Assembly: GCA_021741145.1 (NCBI GenBank)
Contig: JAIOYK010000014.1
Location: forward strand, 1-64,000
Direction: 5' to 3'
DNA from: Rhodospirillum sp.
Lineage (GTDB): Bacteria; Pseudomonadota; Alphaproteobacteria; Rhodospirillales; Rhodospirillaceae
DNA length: 64,000 bases
The translations under genes were made by a program, and so were the position numbers. This document shows positions 17,357 to 26,254 of this stretch, piece after piece. A model generated the notes under the pieces. The model worked only from the letters and a program-made list of their open reading frames with translations, was not told the origin of the DNA and ran no database searches. The first letter of the stretch is position 1; the number at the start of each line of letters is the position of its first letter.

Positions 17357-19168
17357 CTACTCGCCAATCGCCACCCCTTCGCGCCGGGGGTCGGCGCCGC
17401 CCTTAAGGACACCGTCCTCCAGCGCGATGGCATGTAGTCCCGAATTCAAATCCCGCACCTCCACCTTGTAGCCCAGGGCTTCCAGGGGCGCGGCCAGGTC
17501 CGCCGCGGCCGTGCCCTCTTCCAAGTCAAAGGGTCCGAAGCGGTTGACCAAATGGGGCATGGCGGTGATCTCCTGAGCGGTCATGCCCCAGTCCAGGTAG
17601 CCGATGATCGCCTGCTGCACATAGCCGATGATCCGGCTTCCCCCTGGCGTGCCCACCACCAGGGCGGGCTTGCCGTCCTTCAGCACGATGGTCGGGGCCA
17701 TGGAGGAGCGGGGCCGCTTGCCCGGCTCCACGGCGTTGGCGATGACATGCCCCGCGTCGTCATGGGTGCGGAAGGAAAAATCCGTCAGTTCGTTGTTGAG
17801 CAGAAACCCGCCCTTGGTCATCAACCGACTGCCAAAGCCGTTTTCCACCGTGGTGGTCATGGACAGCGCATTGCCCCAGGAATCGACGATGGAGACATGG
17901 CTGGTCGAGGGCAGTTCAAGGGACTCGTCCTGGCCCGTCAGCCAAGCGTGGTCCCAGGGGGGGGAGCCCGCCCCCACGGACTCCAGGGCCTTGGCCCCGT
18001 CGAGCAGTTTGGCCCGCTCCGCCAAGTACCCGTCGTCCATCAGCCCCTTGGTGGGCATGGGCACGAAATCCGTATCGGCAATGTAGCGCCCCCGGTCGGC
18101 GAAGGCCAGACGGGAAGCGTCCCCGATCAGGCGCCAACTCTCCGGATGGGCGAACCCCATGCCGGCCAGATCCTTGCCCCGGAGCACCCCCAGGGTCTCG
18201 CCGATGGTCAGCGCGCCGGAGGACGGCGGCCCCATGCCGCAAATGTCATGCTCTCGGTAGGCGACGCAGACGGGCGGACGCTCGACCACCCGATAGGCCT
18301 CCAAATCCGCCAGGGAAAGCACACCCGGATTGCCCTCGGCCCCCTGAACCGTCTGGACAATGTCCTGGGCGATCAAGCCCCCATAAAAGGCCTTCGCTCC
18401 CCCGGCCGCCAAGGCCCGGAGAGTGGCCGCGTAGCCCGGATTCTTGAGCAAACGCCCCTCGGCGAGGGGCGCGCCGTCGGGCAGGAAATAGGCGCGGGTT
18501 CCGGGATACCGCCCCAGGCGCTCCGCGTCCTCGGCCACCAGGGCGGCCAAACGGGGGGACACGGAAAAACCCTCCTCCGCCAGTTTGATGGCATCGGCCA
18601 GCAACTCCGGCCAGGGCGCCTTCCCCCAGCGGTCATGGGCCTCCTCCATCAGGCGGGGCGTGCCCGGAGTGCCGACGGAGCGCCCCCCAACCACGGCGTC
18701 ATAAAACGTCAAGGGCTGTCCCGACTGATCCTGGAACAGGGTGGGCCGGGCGGCCCTGGGCGCTGTTTCCCGGCCATCCAGGGTGGTCAGCGCCCCCTTT
18801 GCCGCATCGTACCAGACCAGGAAGGCGCCCCCCCCCAGGCCAGACGATTGGGGCTCCACCAGACCGAGAACGGCCTGAACGGCGACCATGGCGTCCGCGG
18901 CCGTCCCTCCGGCCCGCAGGATTTTCGCGCCCGCTTCCGCCGCCAGGGGATTGGCGGCCACCACCATCCAGTCCTTGGCTTCGACGGGCAGACCAGCGGA
19001 CTTGGCGGCCAGCGCCCTGGCCACGGCGGGAGAGGCCGCCTCGGTCAGAACCGCCGACCCGCTTTCCGGCGCGACGGCATCGGTGGCTGTCTGCGCTTGG
19101 GCCAGAGGAGCGGACGCCAGGGCCACCAAGGCCAAGGAAACCAGGGAGCGGAGAACAGGGATCGCCAT
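17357..19168 (-). CDS. ggt: gamma-glutamyltransferase
   Basis: Periplasmic enzyme that hydrolyses or transfers the gamma-glutamyl group of glutathione. It is made as a proenzyme and cleaves itself before a threonine. That threonine lies in the block LELPSTSHVSIVD. Other signatures are VVAANPLAAEAGAKILRAGG near the N-terminus, GRETAPRAA, the oxyanion/binding loop KRPRSSMAPTIVL and GTPGGSRIIGYV. A signal peptide covers about residues 1-26 (LRSLVSLALVALASAPLAQA). The ATG at 19168 is preceded by AGAGG; a longer frame reaches 19222. About 603 residues. It is convergent with the RNase T2 gene and stands alone. Confidence 0.95.
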   Translation of the reverse strand: MAIPVLRSLVSLALVALASAPLAQAQTATDAVAPESGSAVLTEAASPAVARALAAKSAGLPVEAKDWMVVAANPLAAEAGAKILRAGGTAADAMVAVQAVLGLVEPQSSGLGGGAFLVWYDAAKGALTTLDGRETAPRAARPTLFQDQSGQPLTFYDAVVGGRSVGTPGTPRLMEEAHDRWGKAPWPELLADAIKLAEEGFSVSPRLAALVAEDAERLGRYPGTRAYFLPDGAPLAEGRLLKNPGYAATLRALAAGGAKAFYGGLIAQDIVQTVQGAEGNPGVLSLADLEAYRVVERPPVCVAYREHDICGMGPPSSGALTIGETLGVLRGKDLAGMGFAHPESWRLIGDASRLAFADRGRYIADTDFVPMPTKGLMDDGYLAERAKLLDGAKALESVGAGSPPWDHAWLTGQDESLELPSTSHVSIVDSWGNALSMTTTVENGFGSRLMTKGGFLLNNELTDFSFRTHDDAGHVIANAVEPGKRPRSSMAPTIVLKDGKPALVVGTPGGSRIIGYVQQAIIGYLDWGMTAQEITAMPHLVNRFGPFDLEEGTAAADLAAPLEALGYKVEVRDLNSGLHAIALEDGVLKGGADPRREGVAIGE

Positions 19169-19350
19169 GGGAGCCTCTCGTTTCATCTGTATCGCGCAAG
19201 GATTGTCCACTGCTTTGTCCATCCGTCAAAGAGCGAATCCGATTCCCCTCGCCACATTGACGCCTGCATTGACCATTGTCGTTCCCGGTGCGGGCTTTTC
19301 CGAAATACAAGGCTTTTCCAATTCAAACCTCGGGACAACGGACGATCCCC

Positions 19351-19398
19351 GACCGTCCAAAACCCCGACCGTCCAAAACCCCGACCGTCCAAAACACG
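19351..19398. repeat. 3 x 16-bp tandem repeat upstream of a small gene
   Basis: Three near-perfect copies of GACCGTCCAAAACCCC at 19351, 19367 and 19383, the last ending ACG instead of CCC. They end 9 bases before the ATG at 19408 and so lie in the leader or promoter of that gene. They could be binding sites or simply a slippage product. Confidence 0.85.
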
Positions 19399-19407
19399 GA
19401 GACCCCC

Positions 19408-19797
19408 ATGAAGCAGTTCGTCTTCCAGGAACGCTATCCGATCTTCCAGTTGGAGCTTGAAAAATCCGAAACCTCCCTGTCCACGGTCGAGGCCGTCATC
19501 CAAAGACTGAAGGAAAGGATAGACGTCCATCCAAAGGTGAGTTTCATCGCGATCTTCGACCACCATGCGCACACCACCGCCATCGGTGGAGACATCGCGC
19601 CGGACATCCTGGACGCCAAGACCATCGTTTTTTGCTTCGGAATCAAGCTGCCCAATGCGGAAGTGATGGCCGTCCGGCCCCGCTCCATCGGGGTCACGGA
19701 ATTCGCCGACAAATTCGTCATCAACTTCCTGGAACCGCCCATGCCCCTGGCGACCGAGGCCATGGAGTCCTGGGTCAAGGATCTGCGTGAGATCTAG
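19408..19797 (+). CDS. small conserved protein, DUF6858-like
   Basis: Protein of 129 residues without known function. The sequence looks like the DUF6858 family as I recall it: start with FQERYPIFQLELEKSET, middle FIAIFDHHAHT and GDIAPDILDAKTIVFCFG, end VRPRSIGVTEFADKFVINFL. The His-rich FDHHAHT segment could bind a metal. No signal peptide or membrane segment. The ATG at 19408 has only a weak ribosome-binding site (ACGGAG). The family name is from memory and should be treated as tentative; that it is a real gene is well supported by composition and by its position. Confidence 0.7.
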   Translation: MKQFVFQERYPIFQLELEKSETSLSTVEAVIQRLKERIDVHPKVSFIAIFDHHAHTTAIGGDIAPDILDAKTIVFCFGIKLPNAEVMAVRPRSIGVTEFADKFVINFLEPPMPLATEAMESWVKDLREI

Positions 19798-19811
19798 AGT
19801 GCCTTCGAGGC

Positions 19812-19840
19812 CAAGTTGGGCCAAGAAGTGGTCCAACTTG
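19812..19840 (+). terminator. hairpin after the small conserved gene
   Basis: Perfect 8-bp arms CAAGTTGG / CCAACTTG with a 13-base loop, 14 bases after the stop. There is no T-run, so terminator function is uncertain. Nothing else was found between here and the LysR gene that ends at 19965. Confidence 0.4.
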
Positions 19841-19964
19841 ATGCCGGAGCCCTCTAGACCGGCGAAACGCGGGGGTCCTGCCCTTGCGCCAGTCCGTCCC
19901 GCCACGCCGGGATCGACCACGCGAAAGCTTGGCGCCAAAGCACATAAATCGCCCAAAAAAGGGG

Positions 19965-20882
19965 TTATCCGGGAGTTCCTGGGGCGGAAAGACACCCCTT
20001 GACCACCGACCGGACCAGACCACGCACCCATCGATGCGCCGGATCCGCGTCGAGCCTGGGATGCCAGAGCAGGGAAAGGACGAGCCCCGGCGCGGTCACC
20101 GGGAGAGGAAAGGTTACCAACCCCTCGCGCGGCCGAAGCGTACAGCGCTCGGGCACGCAGGCGACGAGATCGGTGTCCCGGACGAGCGCCAGGGCCTCGG
20201 TGAAGCTGGAGACGATCACCGCCAGATCCCGCGTTACGCCTTGGGCGTCCAGGGCGTCGTCGAGCGGCCCCCTCTTCCCTTCCCGCCGATACACGGCGAC
20301 GTGCCGGGCGGCCCCCAGGCGCTCGCGGGTCACGGGACCCTCCGCCAGGGAATGCCCCGGCGCGACGACACCCACATAGCGGTCTTCGAACAGGGCTTGG
20401 GCTCGCAGTTCCGGACCCAAGGAGGATCCCACCACGCCCGTTTCCAAATCCACCGCGCCCTTGCGCAAGGGCGCGCTGTCCCGGTCCGGCTTGGTCACGA
20501 ACCGCAGGCGAACGCCCGGCGCGTCCATGGCGACGCGCGCCAGAAGGGGGGCGCCGAAGGTTTCCACGAACCCTTCCCGGTTGCGCAGGGTGAACTGGCG
20601 GTTCAAACGCGCCGGATCCAGGTCCTCCACCGGGCGCAACACCGCTTCCGCCTCGTCGACCAGCGTCCCGACCCGCCCGCGCAGGTCCAGGGCCCTTGGC
20701 GTGGGCACCAAGCCCCGCCCCGCGCGCACCAGCAGGGGATCGCCGGTCACCTCCCGCAACCGGGCAAGCGCCCGGCTCATGGCCGAGGGGCTCAGGTTCA
20801 AACGCCGGGCCGCCCCCGCCACGCTGCCTTCCGCGAGCAGCACGTCCAGGGTGACCAGCAAATTGAGATCGGGGCGCGTCAT
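19965..20882 (-). CDS. LysR-family transcriptional regulator
   Basis: Transcription factor with an N-terminal winged helix-turn-helix (residues about 3-62: PDLNLLVTLDVLLAEGSVAG, RRLNLSPSAMSRALARLREV) and a C-terminal inducer-binding domain. The spacing and the DPLLVRAGRGLVPTPRA segment fit the NodD-like branch of the family. The start at 20882 aligns with the family; a frame extends to 20930. It is divergent from the MFS exporter gene (156 bases between starts), so it very likely regulates that transporter. The inducer is unknown. Confidence 0.9.
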   Translation of the reverse strand: MTRPDLNLLVTLDVLLAEGSVAGAARRLNLSPSAMSRALARLREVTGDPLLVRAGRGLVPTPRALDLRGRVGTLVDEAEAVLRPVEDLDPARLNRQFTLRNREGFVETFGAPLLARVAMDAPGVRLRFVTKPDRDSAPLRKGAVDLETGVVGSSLGPELRAQALFEDRYVGVVAPGHSLAEGPVTRERLGAARHVAVYRREGKRGPLDDALDAQGVTRDLAVIVSSFTEALALVRDTDLVACVPERCTLRPREGLVTFPLPVTAPGLVLSLLWHPRLDADPAHRWVRGLVRSVVKGCLSAPGTPG

Positions 20883-21037
20883 CCCCCATCCTACCACGGC
20901 GGACGCGATTTGACATGGCGTCCAACGCATCTATTTCTTTCAATCCATGCGCGTTCCGCCATGCGAGAGTCCGGTCTAGATATCCGGGGCGGGCTTCCTT
21001 CCTTGGAGCCTGTTTCCTTAAAGATGGAGAACCGCCC

Positions 21038-22468
21038 ATGCTCCCCTCCCTTCACAACGGTCCCGCTCCCCGCGCCTTGGGCCGCCTTGCCCTCGCCGCG
21101 CTTGCCCTGACCATGGCGCTGCCCTCCCTGGGGGCCAGCATCGCCAATGTCGCCCTCCCCACCCTCGCCCAGGCTTTCGACGCGCCGTTTCAAGGGACCC
21201 AATGGGTTGTCCTTGCTTATTTGCTGGCCATGACCATCCTGATCGTCGGTGCCGGACGGGTGGGAGATCTCCTTGGTCACCGAAAGGTCCTGCTGTTCAG
21301 CCTCTCCCTCTTCACGGTGGCCTCGACCTTCTGCGCCCTGGCCCCAACCCTTCCCATCCTGATCACCGCCCGGGGCCTCCAAGGAGTCGGCGGCGCGGGC
21401 CTTCTGGCGCTTACCCCCGCCTTGATCCGTGGCACCGTGTCTCGGGAGCGCGTCGGCGCCGCCATGGGACTGCTGGGGACCCTTTCCGCGGTGGGCACGG
21501 CCATGGGGCCTTCCCTGGGTGGTCTGCTGGTCGGTGGCTTTGGATGGCGCGCGATCTTCCTGGTCCTGATTCCCCTTGGCCTCCTGGCCCTCGGTCTCGG
21601 CGCCCACGCCCTCCCCGCGGATGAAAAGCGAACGCTTTCCGAGAAGACGGCCTTGGATCCCCTTGGCACCACGATCCTGGCCGCAACCCTGGCCGCCTAT
21701 GCCCTGGCCCTGACTCTGGGGACCGATCTCCTCTCCCGGGAAACCCTGACCCTGATCACCATCGCCGTTCTGGGTGGCGGCCTGTTCCTGATGGTGGAAA
21801 AACGCTCGACCGCGCCCCTCCTGCCACCGGAAGTATTAAGGGATGGCCCCGTCGTCGCCAGTCTGATTGGGGCTGGATTGGTGGGCACGGTGATCATGAC
21901 CACCATGGTGGTGGGTCCCTTCTACCTGACCCGCGCCCTAGGACTCTCCGAGGAGCACATGGGCCTGGTCCTGTCGGTCGGCCCCCTCCTCTCCGTCTGC
22001 AGCGGTCTGCCCGCGGGTCGACTCGTCGACCGCCTGGGCGCGCCGACCATGGTGAACGCGGGTCTGGTGGGCATGGCCATTGGGTCGCTGGCCCTCGCCC
22101 TCGCGCCTCCCCTCCTTGGCGTTCCCGGCTACCTGGCGGCCCTCGCCCTGCTCACGCCCAGTTATCAATTGTTTCAAGCGGCCAACACCGCGGCGACGCT
22201 GACCGATGTCGCGCCGGACCGGCGCGGCCTGCTCTCCGGCCTGCTTGGGTTGGCGCGCAATCTCGGGCTGATTTCCGGCGCCTCGGTCATGGGAGCCCTG
22301 TTCGCCATCGCCTCGGGCTCGGAGGACGTGGCCCAGGCCGCGCCAGAGGCCGTGACCGCGGGTCTCCGCGCCAGCTTTCTGACCGCCGCGGCCTTGATGG
22401 GAGTCGGCCTGATCCTTTCGATCACCCTCCGCCCCCGCACGGACAAGACAATTGTTCTAGAACAATGA
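21038..22468 (+). CDS. MFS drug-efflux transporter (DHA2-like)
   Basis: Major facilitator exporter of the 14-helix DHA2 type, 476 residues. The opening PSLGASIANVALPTLAQAF and WVVLAYLLAMTILIVGAGR are typical. Motif A appears as GRVGDLLGHRKVL, followed by RGLQGVGGAGL and motif C-like GPSLGGLLVGGFGWRAIF. Many hydrophobic helices continue to the end. The start at 21038 has a GGAG ribosome-binding site. The last codons and the stop lie within the left 30-bp repeat that borders the CRISPR locus, so the extreme C-terminus (VLEQ) may have been set by that junction. A divergent LysR gene probably controls it. Confidence 0.92.
   Translation: MLPSLHNGPAPRALGRLALAALALTMALPSLGASIANVALPTLAQAFDAPFQGTQWVVLAYLLAMTILIVGAGRVGDLLGHRKVLLFSLSLFTVASTFCALAPTLPILITARGLQGVGGAGLLALTPALIRGTVSRERVGAAMGLLGTLSAVGTAMGPSLGGLLVGGFGWRAIFLVLIPLGLLALGLGAHALPADEKRTLSEKTALDPLGTTILAATLAAYALALTLGTDLLSRETLTLITIAVLGGGLFLMVEKRSTAPLLPPEVLRDGPVVASLIGAGLVGTVIMTTMVVGPFYLTRALGLSEEHMGLVLSVGPLLSVCSGLPAGRLVDRLGAPTMVNAGLVGMAIGSLALALAPPLLGVPGYLAALALLTPSYQLFQAANTAATLTDVAPDRRGLLSGLLGLARNLGLISGASVMGALFAIASGSEDVAQAAPEAVTAGLRASFLTAAALMGVGLILSITLRPRTDKTIVLEQ
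22451..22466. repeat. 16-bp perfect palindrome at the MFS 3' end
   Basis: ATTGTTCTAGAACAAT equals its own reverse complement. It overlaps the MFS stop and the left flank of the CRISPR locus. The matching right-hand junction near 29599 keeps only the TTCTAGAA core. It may be a recombination site core, an operator or a minor terminator. Confidence 0.7.
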
Positions 22469-22484
22469 TCCCGGGTCGAGCAGG
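22455..22484. repeat. left 30-bp direct repeat bordering the CRISPR-Cas locus
   Basis: This segment matches 29599-29628 at 26 of 30 positions in the same orientation and stops exactly where the first CRISPR repeat begins. On the - strand it reads as codons LLDPGSLF and a stop, like the DUF924 C-terminus LLEPGSSF at the right copy. It looks like a left attachment-type junction or a remnant of a DUF924 gene end. Confidence 0.75.
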
Positions 22485-24963
22485 GCCGTGGTTTCCCTAC
22501 CGATTTGCCCGTAGTAGGCTACAATCGGGTTCTGCCCAGATGCCACCTGAGCCGTGGTTTCCCTACCGATTTGCCCGTAGTAGGCTTGAACTTGTCCAGG
22601 GGAAGCCCGCCCTTTTGCCGTGGTTTCCCTACCGATTTGCCCGTAGTAGGCTCGCTTGTGGTCACGACCCGTCCATCCTGGGGCCGTGGTTTCCCTACCG
22701 ATTTGCCCGTAGTAGGCTCCTTAACCATCGCCCCAAACCCCAGAACATGCCGTGGTTTCCCTACCGATTTGCCCGTAGTAGGCTGCGTAAACGTCACGCC
22801 GCCATCACCAGTAAGCCGTGGTTTCCCTACCGATTTGCCCGTAGTAGGCTGAAACAGGATCTTGATCGCCACTTCGCTCAGCCGTGGTTTCCCTACCGAT
22901 TTGCCCGTAGTAGGCTCCAGAACATCCTCGGGCTTGTCGCCCCCGGGCCGTGGTTTCCCTACCGATTTGCCCGTAGTAGGCTATGGCGGACCTGTCCGAA
23001 ATGGTCGCGACCGCCGTGGTTTCCCTACCGATTTGCCCGTAGTAGGCTCAAAGCGAGACAGACGCGTTGCGCTCCTGCGCCGTGGTTTCCCTACCGATTT
23101 GCCCGTAGTAGGCTATTGGCGCGAAGCCTTCGGCGTTCTCCGACGCCGTGGTTTCCCTACCGATTTGCCCGTAGTAGGCTCGCCACCAACCGCGCGACCG
23201 TTCGGCATTTGCCGTGGTTTCCCTACCGATTTGCCCGTAGTAGGCTTCGTCCGTTAGCTTGGGCCGCGCGTCCGGGGCCGTGGTTTCCCTACCGATTTGC
23301 CCGTAGTAGGCTCGCAATCATTGCGCATATCGCTGCGTCGACGCCGTGGTTTCCCTACCGATTTGCCCGTAGTAGGCTACGGACCCGATCGCCCCGTTAC
23401 CGGTGAGCGCCGTGGTTTCCCTACCGATTTGCCCGTAGTAGGCTATCGCGTGGCGGCCCCACTTTATGTGCGGAGCCGTGGTTTCCCTACCGATTTGCCC
23501 GTAGTAGGCTCCGCAGTTCGTGGCTTGGCGCCTTGACTCAGCCGTGGTTTCCCTACCGATTTGCCCGTAGTAGGCTTACCAGTATCAATCAAGGGTTTGG
23601 TTGAAACGCCGTGGTTTCCCTACCGATTTGCCCGTAGTAGGCTTTCATCAACGATTGGGGCATGACGTTCGATGCCGTGGTTTCCCTACCGATTTGCCCG
23701 TAGTAGGCTCACCCCCTGTCGTTCAACACTCACGACCGCGCCGTGGTTTCCCTACCGATTTGCCCGTAGTAGGCTGCGAGATAATCGCCCTCTTGGATTT
23801 TGTGAGCCGTGGTTTCCCTACCGATTTGCCCGTAGTAGGCTGGTACCCGCCAGCGCCACATCGTGGACGGCGCCGTGGTTTCCCTACCGATTTGCCCGTA
23901 GTAGGCTGCATCTCAACGTCGGTCATGGCGCAGGCCGGCCGTGGTTTCCCTACCGATTTGCCCGTAGTAGGCTGCCGGTCTGCTTGTCCGTCCAGGTCTC
24001 GGTGCCGTGGTTTCCCTACCGATTTGCCCGTAGTAGGCTGTCCATCAGAAACCCCGATAGGGCCGTGCTGCCGTGGTTTCCCTACCGATTTGCCCGTAGT
24101 AGGCTGAAGGCGTCGGGCGGGGTGGTGTGCTTCGGGCCGTGGTTTCCCTACCGATTTGCCCGTAGTAGGCTAAACGGGTCAATGTTGGCGGACTGGGCAT
24201 AGCCGTGGTTTCCCTACCGATTTGCCCGTAGTAGGCTTTTCTTTATTTGACCCACGAATGGTAAAATGCCGTGGTTTCCCTACCGATTTGCCCGTAGTAG
24301 GCTACCATGGCCGTCCTCCGGCGCCGCCGGGAGGCCGTGGTTTCCCTACCGATTTGCCCGTAGTAGGCTGCCTTGCGCCTGGGCGTTACTCAGCGATATG
24401 CCGTGGTTTCCCTACCGATTTGCCCGTAGTAGGCTTTGTCGATGCCGCCGCCGCGCTGCGGACCCGCCGTGGTTTCCCTACCGATTTGCCCGTAGTAGGC
24501 TGGGTCTGCGGTTTAACGAACGAGGAAAGAAGCCGTGGTTTCCCTACCGATTTGCCCGTAGTAGGCTGTCCTGGTCGATGTCTGCGGCGTTTTGGAGGCC
24601 GTGGTTTCCCTACCGATTTGCCCGTAGTAGGCTCAACTCGCTTTCCGCGGACAGCCCTATGGCGCCGTGGTTTCCCTACCGATTTGCCCGTAGTAGGCTG
24701 ATCCATTATGGGGCGGTGCTTCAACTCCTGCCGTGGTTTCCCTACCGATTTGCCCGTAGTAGGCTTAAAAAGGACAAGAAAGCAGCTCTTCTCTCGCCGT
24801 GGTTTCCCTACCGATTTGCCCGTAGTAGGCTCCCGGGCCGCGGTGATCCCGTGCCCATGCGGCCGTGGTTTCCCTACCGATTTGCCCGTAGTAGGCTTCC
24901 ATCAACATGTCTGCGATCCGTTTTCACGCCGTGGTTTCCCTACCGATTTGCCCGTAGTAGGCT
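22485..24963 (+). CRISPR. type II-C CRISPR array, 38 repeats and 37 spacers
   Basis: Thirty-eight identical 36-base repeats begin GCCGTGGTTTCCC and end CCCGTAGTAGGCT. The period is 66 bases: 36 spacers are 30 bases long and one (23577-23607, the 17th) is 31. I checked each repeat start individually; none is degenerate, including both end repeats. The + strand is the crRNA strand, because the tracrRNA anti-repeat at 29417-29440 pairs with it. There are only 16 bases between the upstream MFS stop and the first repeat, so no ordinary AT-rich leader exists on that side. The array faces the 3' end of cas2, 58 bases to the right. Because 66 is divisible by three and repeats lack stops, open frames run through the array; they are not genes. 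Confidence 0.98.
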
Positions 24964-24986
24964 CGCCTCGGTCCAACCGACTGGAA

Positions 24987-25030
24987 TTGCTGTGATTTCC
25001 GCGCCTTCGACCGCGCCGAAATCACAGCAA
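24987..25030. repeat. 13-bp inverted repeat between array and cas2
   Basis: Perfect arms TTGCTGTGATTTC (24987-24999) and GAAATCACAGCAA (25018-25030) around an 18-base loop. The right arm includes the last codons and stop of cas2, so the left arm is an inverted copy of the cas2 3' end. It sits where the rightward array transcript meets the leftward cas transcript and could act as a bidirectional stop, though no T-run follows. Confidence 0.8.
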
Positions 25031-25351
25031 GACCAACTGTTTCGCCCCAAGCCGCTCGGTTTTGGGAGCGAGTCCGAGCATGAGTTCCATGCGCCCATAT
25101 TGCTTATCCGTTATTTGAAGCGTCCGCACACTGCCCTTCGCGGGAAGATTCGCGCGGACCCGCCCGACATGTTTGTTCACCGCGTCCTGTCCTCGGCAAA
25201 CCCGAGCATACACGGAGAACTGGAGCATCAGAAAGCCATCATCCTTCAGGGCTTTCCGAAAACGGGTCGCACTCCGGCGCTGATCCTTGGTTCCCACCGG
25301 AAGATCAAAGAAGACCATCACCCACATGTATCGACTGTCCTCCGCTTTCAT
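25022..25351 (-). CDS. cas2: CRISPR-associated protein Cas2
   Basis: Small ferredoxin-fold subunit of the Cas1-Cas2 spacer-integration complex, 109 residues. The family opening YMWVMVFFDLPVGTKDQRR includes the conserved Asp after the first strand. FRKALKDDGFLMLQFSVYAR and SVRTLQITDKQYGRM follow. It is nine bases after the cas1 stop, last in the cas9-cas1-cas2 operon, as usual for type II-C. No csn2 or cas4 gene is present. Confidence 0.96.
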   Translation of the reverse strand: MKAEDSRYMWVMVFFDLPVGTKDQRRSATRFRKALKDDGFLMLQFSVYARVCRGQDAVNKHVGRVRANLPAKGSVRTLQITDKQYGRMELMLGLAPKTERLGAKQLVLL

Positions 25352-25360
25352 CGGTCGCCC

Positions 25361-26254
25361 TCACACCTTGTCCGGCCAACAGGGAACCCGCAAAAGGGCC
25401 GCGCTGGAGAACTCCATGGCGCGCACCGCAGACATGGCGACGGCTTCGGTCGCCGCCAGCAGGGTCATGCGCTCCGCCCCGATCACCGCGTCTCGGGTCA
25501 GAATTCCGGCCATGACCCTCCGGTCTTCGACGGTCAGTTCGTCTCCTTCGCTGTCCAATGCCCGTTCGTGGGCCAACCGGTCGACGAAGGGACGAAACGG
25601 CTCGATCAGGTCATCAACCAGATTGAAGGCGTTAGACCGGGACGCATGGTGAAGGCCGAAGGCGGGTAACAAACCCGAAGCGACACAGGCACGGGCGAGG
25701 GCCGCACGGACAACCGCGTATCCGTAGTTCAGCAGCGCATTGCGCCGATCGGTGTCGTCAGCCCGAATAAAATTGGTAAACAGGTCCGACCAATAGGCCC
25801 GGGCGGCACGGGCCTCGACATTGTCGGGATCCCCCGAGCCGACCCGCTCGGCCATGGCCAAGACCGCTCCGGCGCGGGGGCGCTCCAACTGCGTCAACAG
25901 CAGGCCCTGATTGCGGATCTTCGCAACCACCAGGGTTTGCCACAGGCGTTTTTTCAGGGGCTGCCCGATACCCGTCTGGATATGGGCGACATGGGCCTGG
26001 GCATGGTGTTGGTGGAAGGACAGGAAGACCCCGGCGGGATGGTGTCGTGCATCCGGAACAATCATCGCCACCCCATGCTCAACAAGGGCGGACAGAAGGG
26101 ATCCGGTCAGACTCACCTGTGGCGTATCCAGAATGAGCCAGGCGATATCCTCGATGGCAAGCTGAACCTCGTCGTCCTCCTGCGCGACGACAAGTTGCCC
26201 GTCCCGAACCGTCAGTCTGGCGGGTTGGGAGATATGCACACCTCTCCATGCCAT
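25361..26254 (-). CDS. cas1: CRISPR-associated endonuclease Cas1
   Basis: Integrase of the spacer-acquisition complex, 297 residues. Typical type II Cas1 features are MAWRGVHISQPARL at the start, a beta-strand N-domain, and the helical catalytic domain with NALLNYGYAVVRAALARA and GLHHASRSNAFNLVDDLIEP, holding the metal-binding His and Asp/Glu. The start at 26254 is internal to cas9: the two genes overlap by 43 bases in different frames, so they are probably translationally coupled. A longer frame reaching 26515 lies wholly in cas9 and is a shadow. Confidence 0.96.
   Translation of the reverse strand: MAWRGVHISQPARLTVRDGQLVVAQEDDEVQLAIEDIAWLILDTPQVSLTGSLLSALVEHGVAMIVPDARHHPAGVFLSFHQHHAQAHVAHIQTGIGQPLKKRLWQTLVVAKIRNQGLLLTQLERPRAGAVLAMAERVGSGDPDNVEARAARAYWSDLFTNFIRADDTDRRNALLNYGYAVVRAALARACVASGLLPAFGLHHASRSNAFNLVDDLIEPFRPFVDRLAHERALDSEGDELTVEDRRVMAGILTRDAVIGAERMTLLAATEAVAMSAVRAMEFSSAALLRVPCWPDKV

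Noticed and set aside
22465-24995. Open frames through the CRISPR array encoding repeated PWFPYRFARSRL or RGFPTDLPVVG units
   Set aside because: They arise because the repeat-spacer period of 66 is divisible by three and the repeat lacks stops. Spacer codons are random and no start signal is present.
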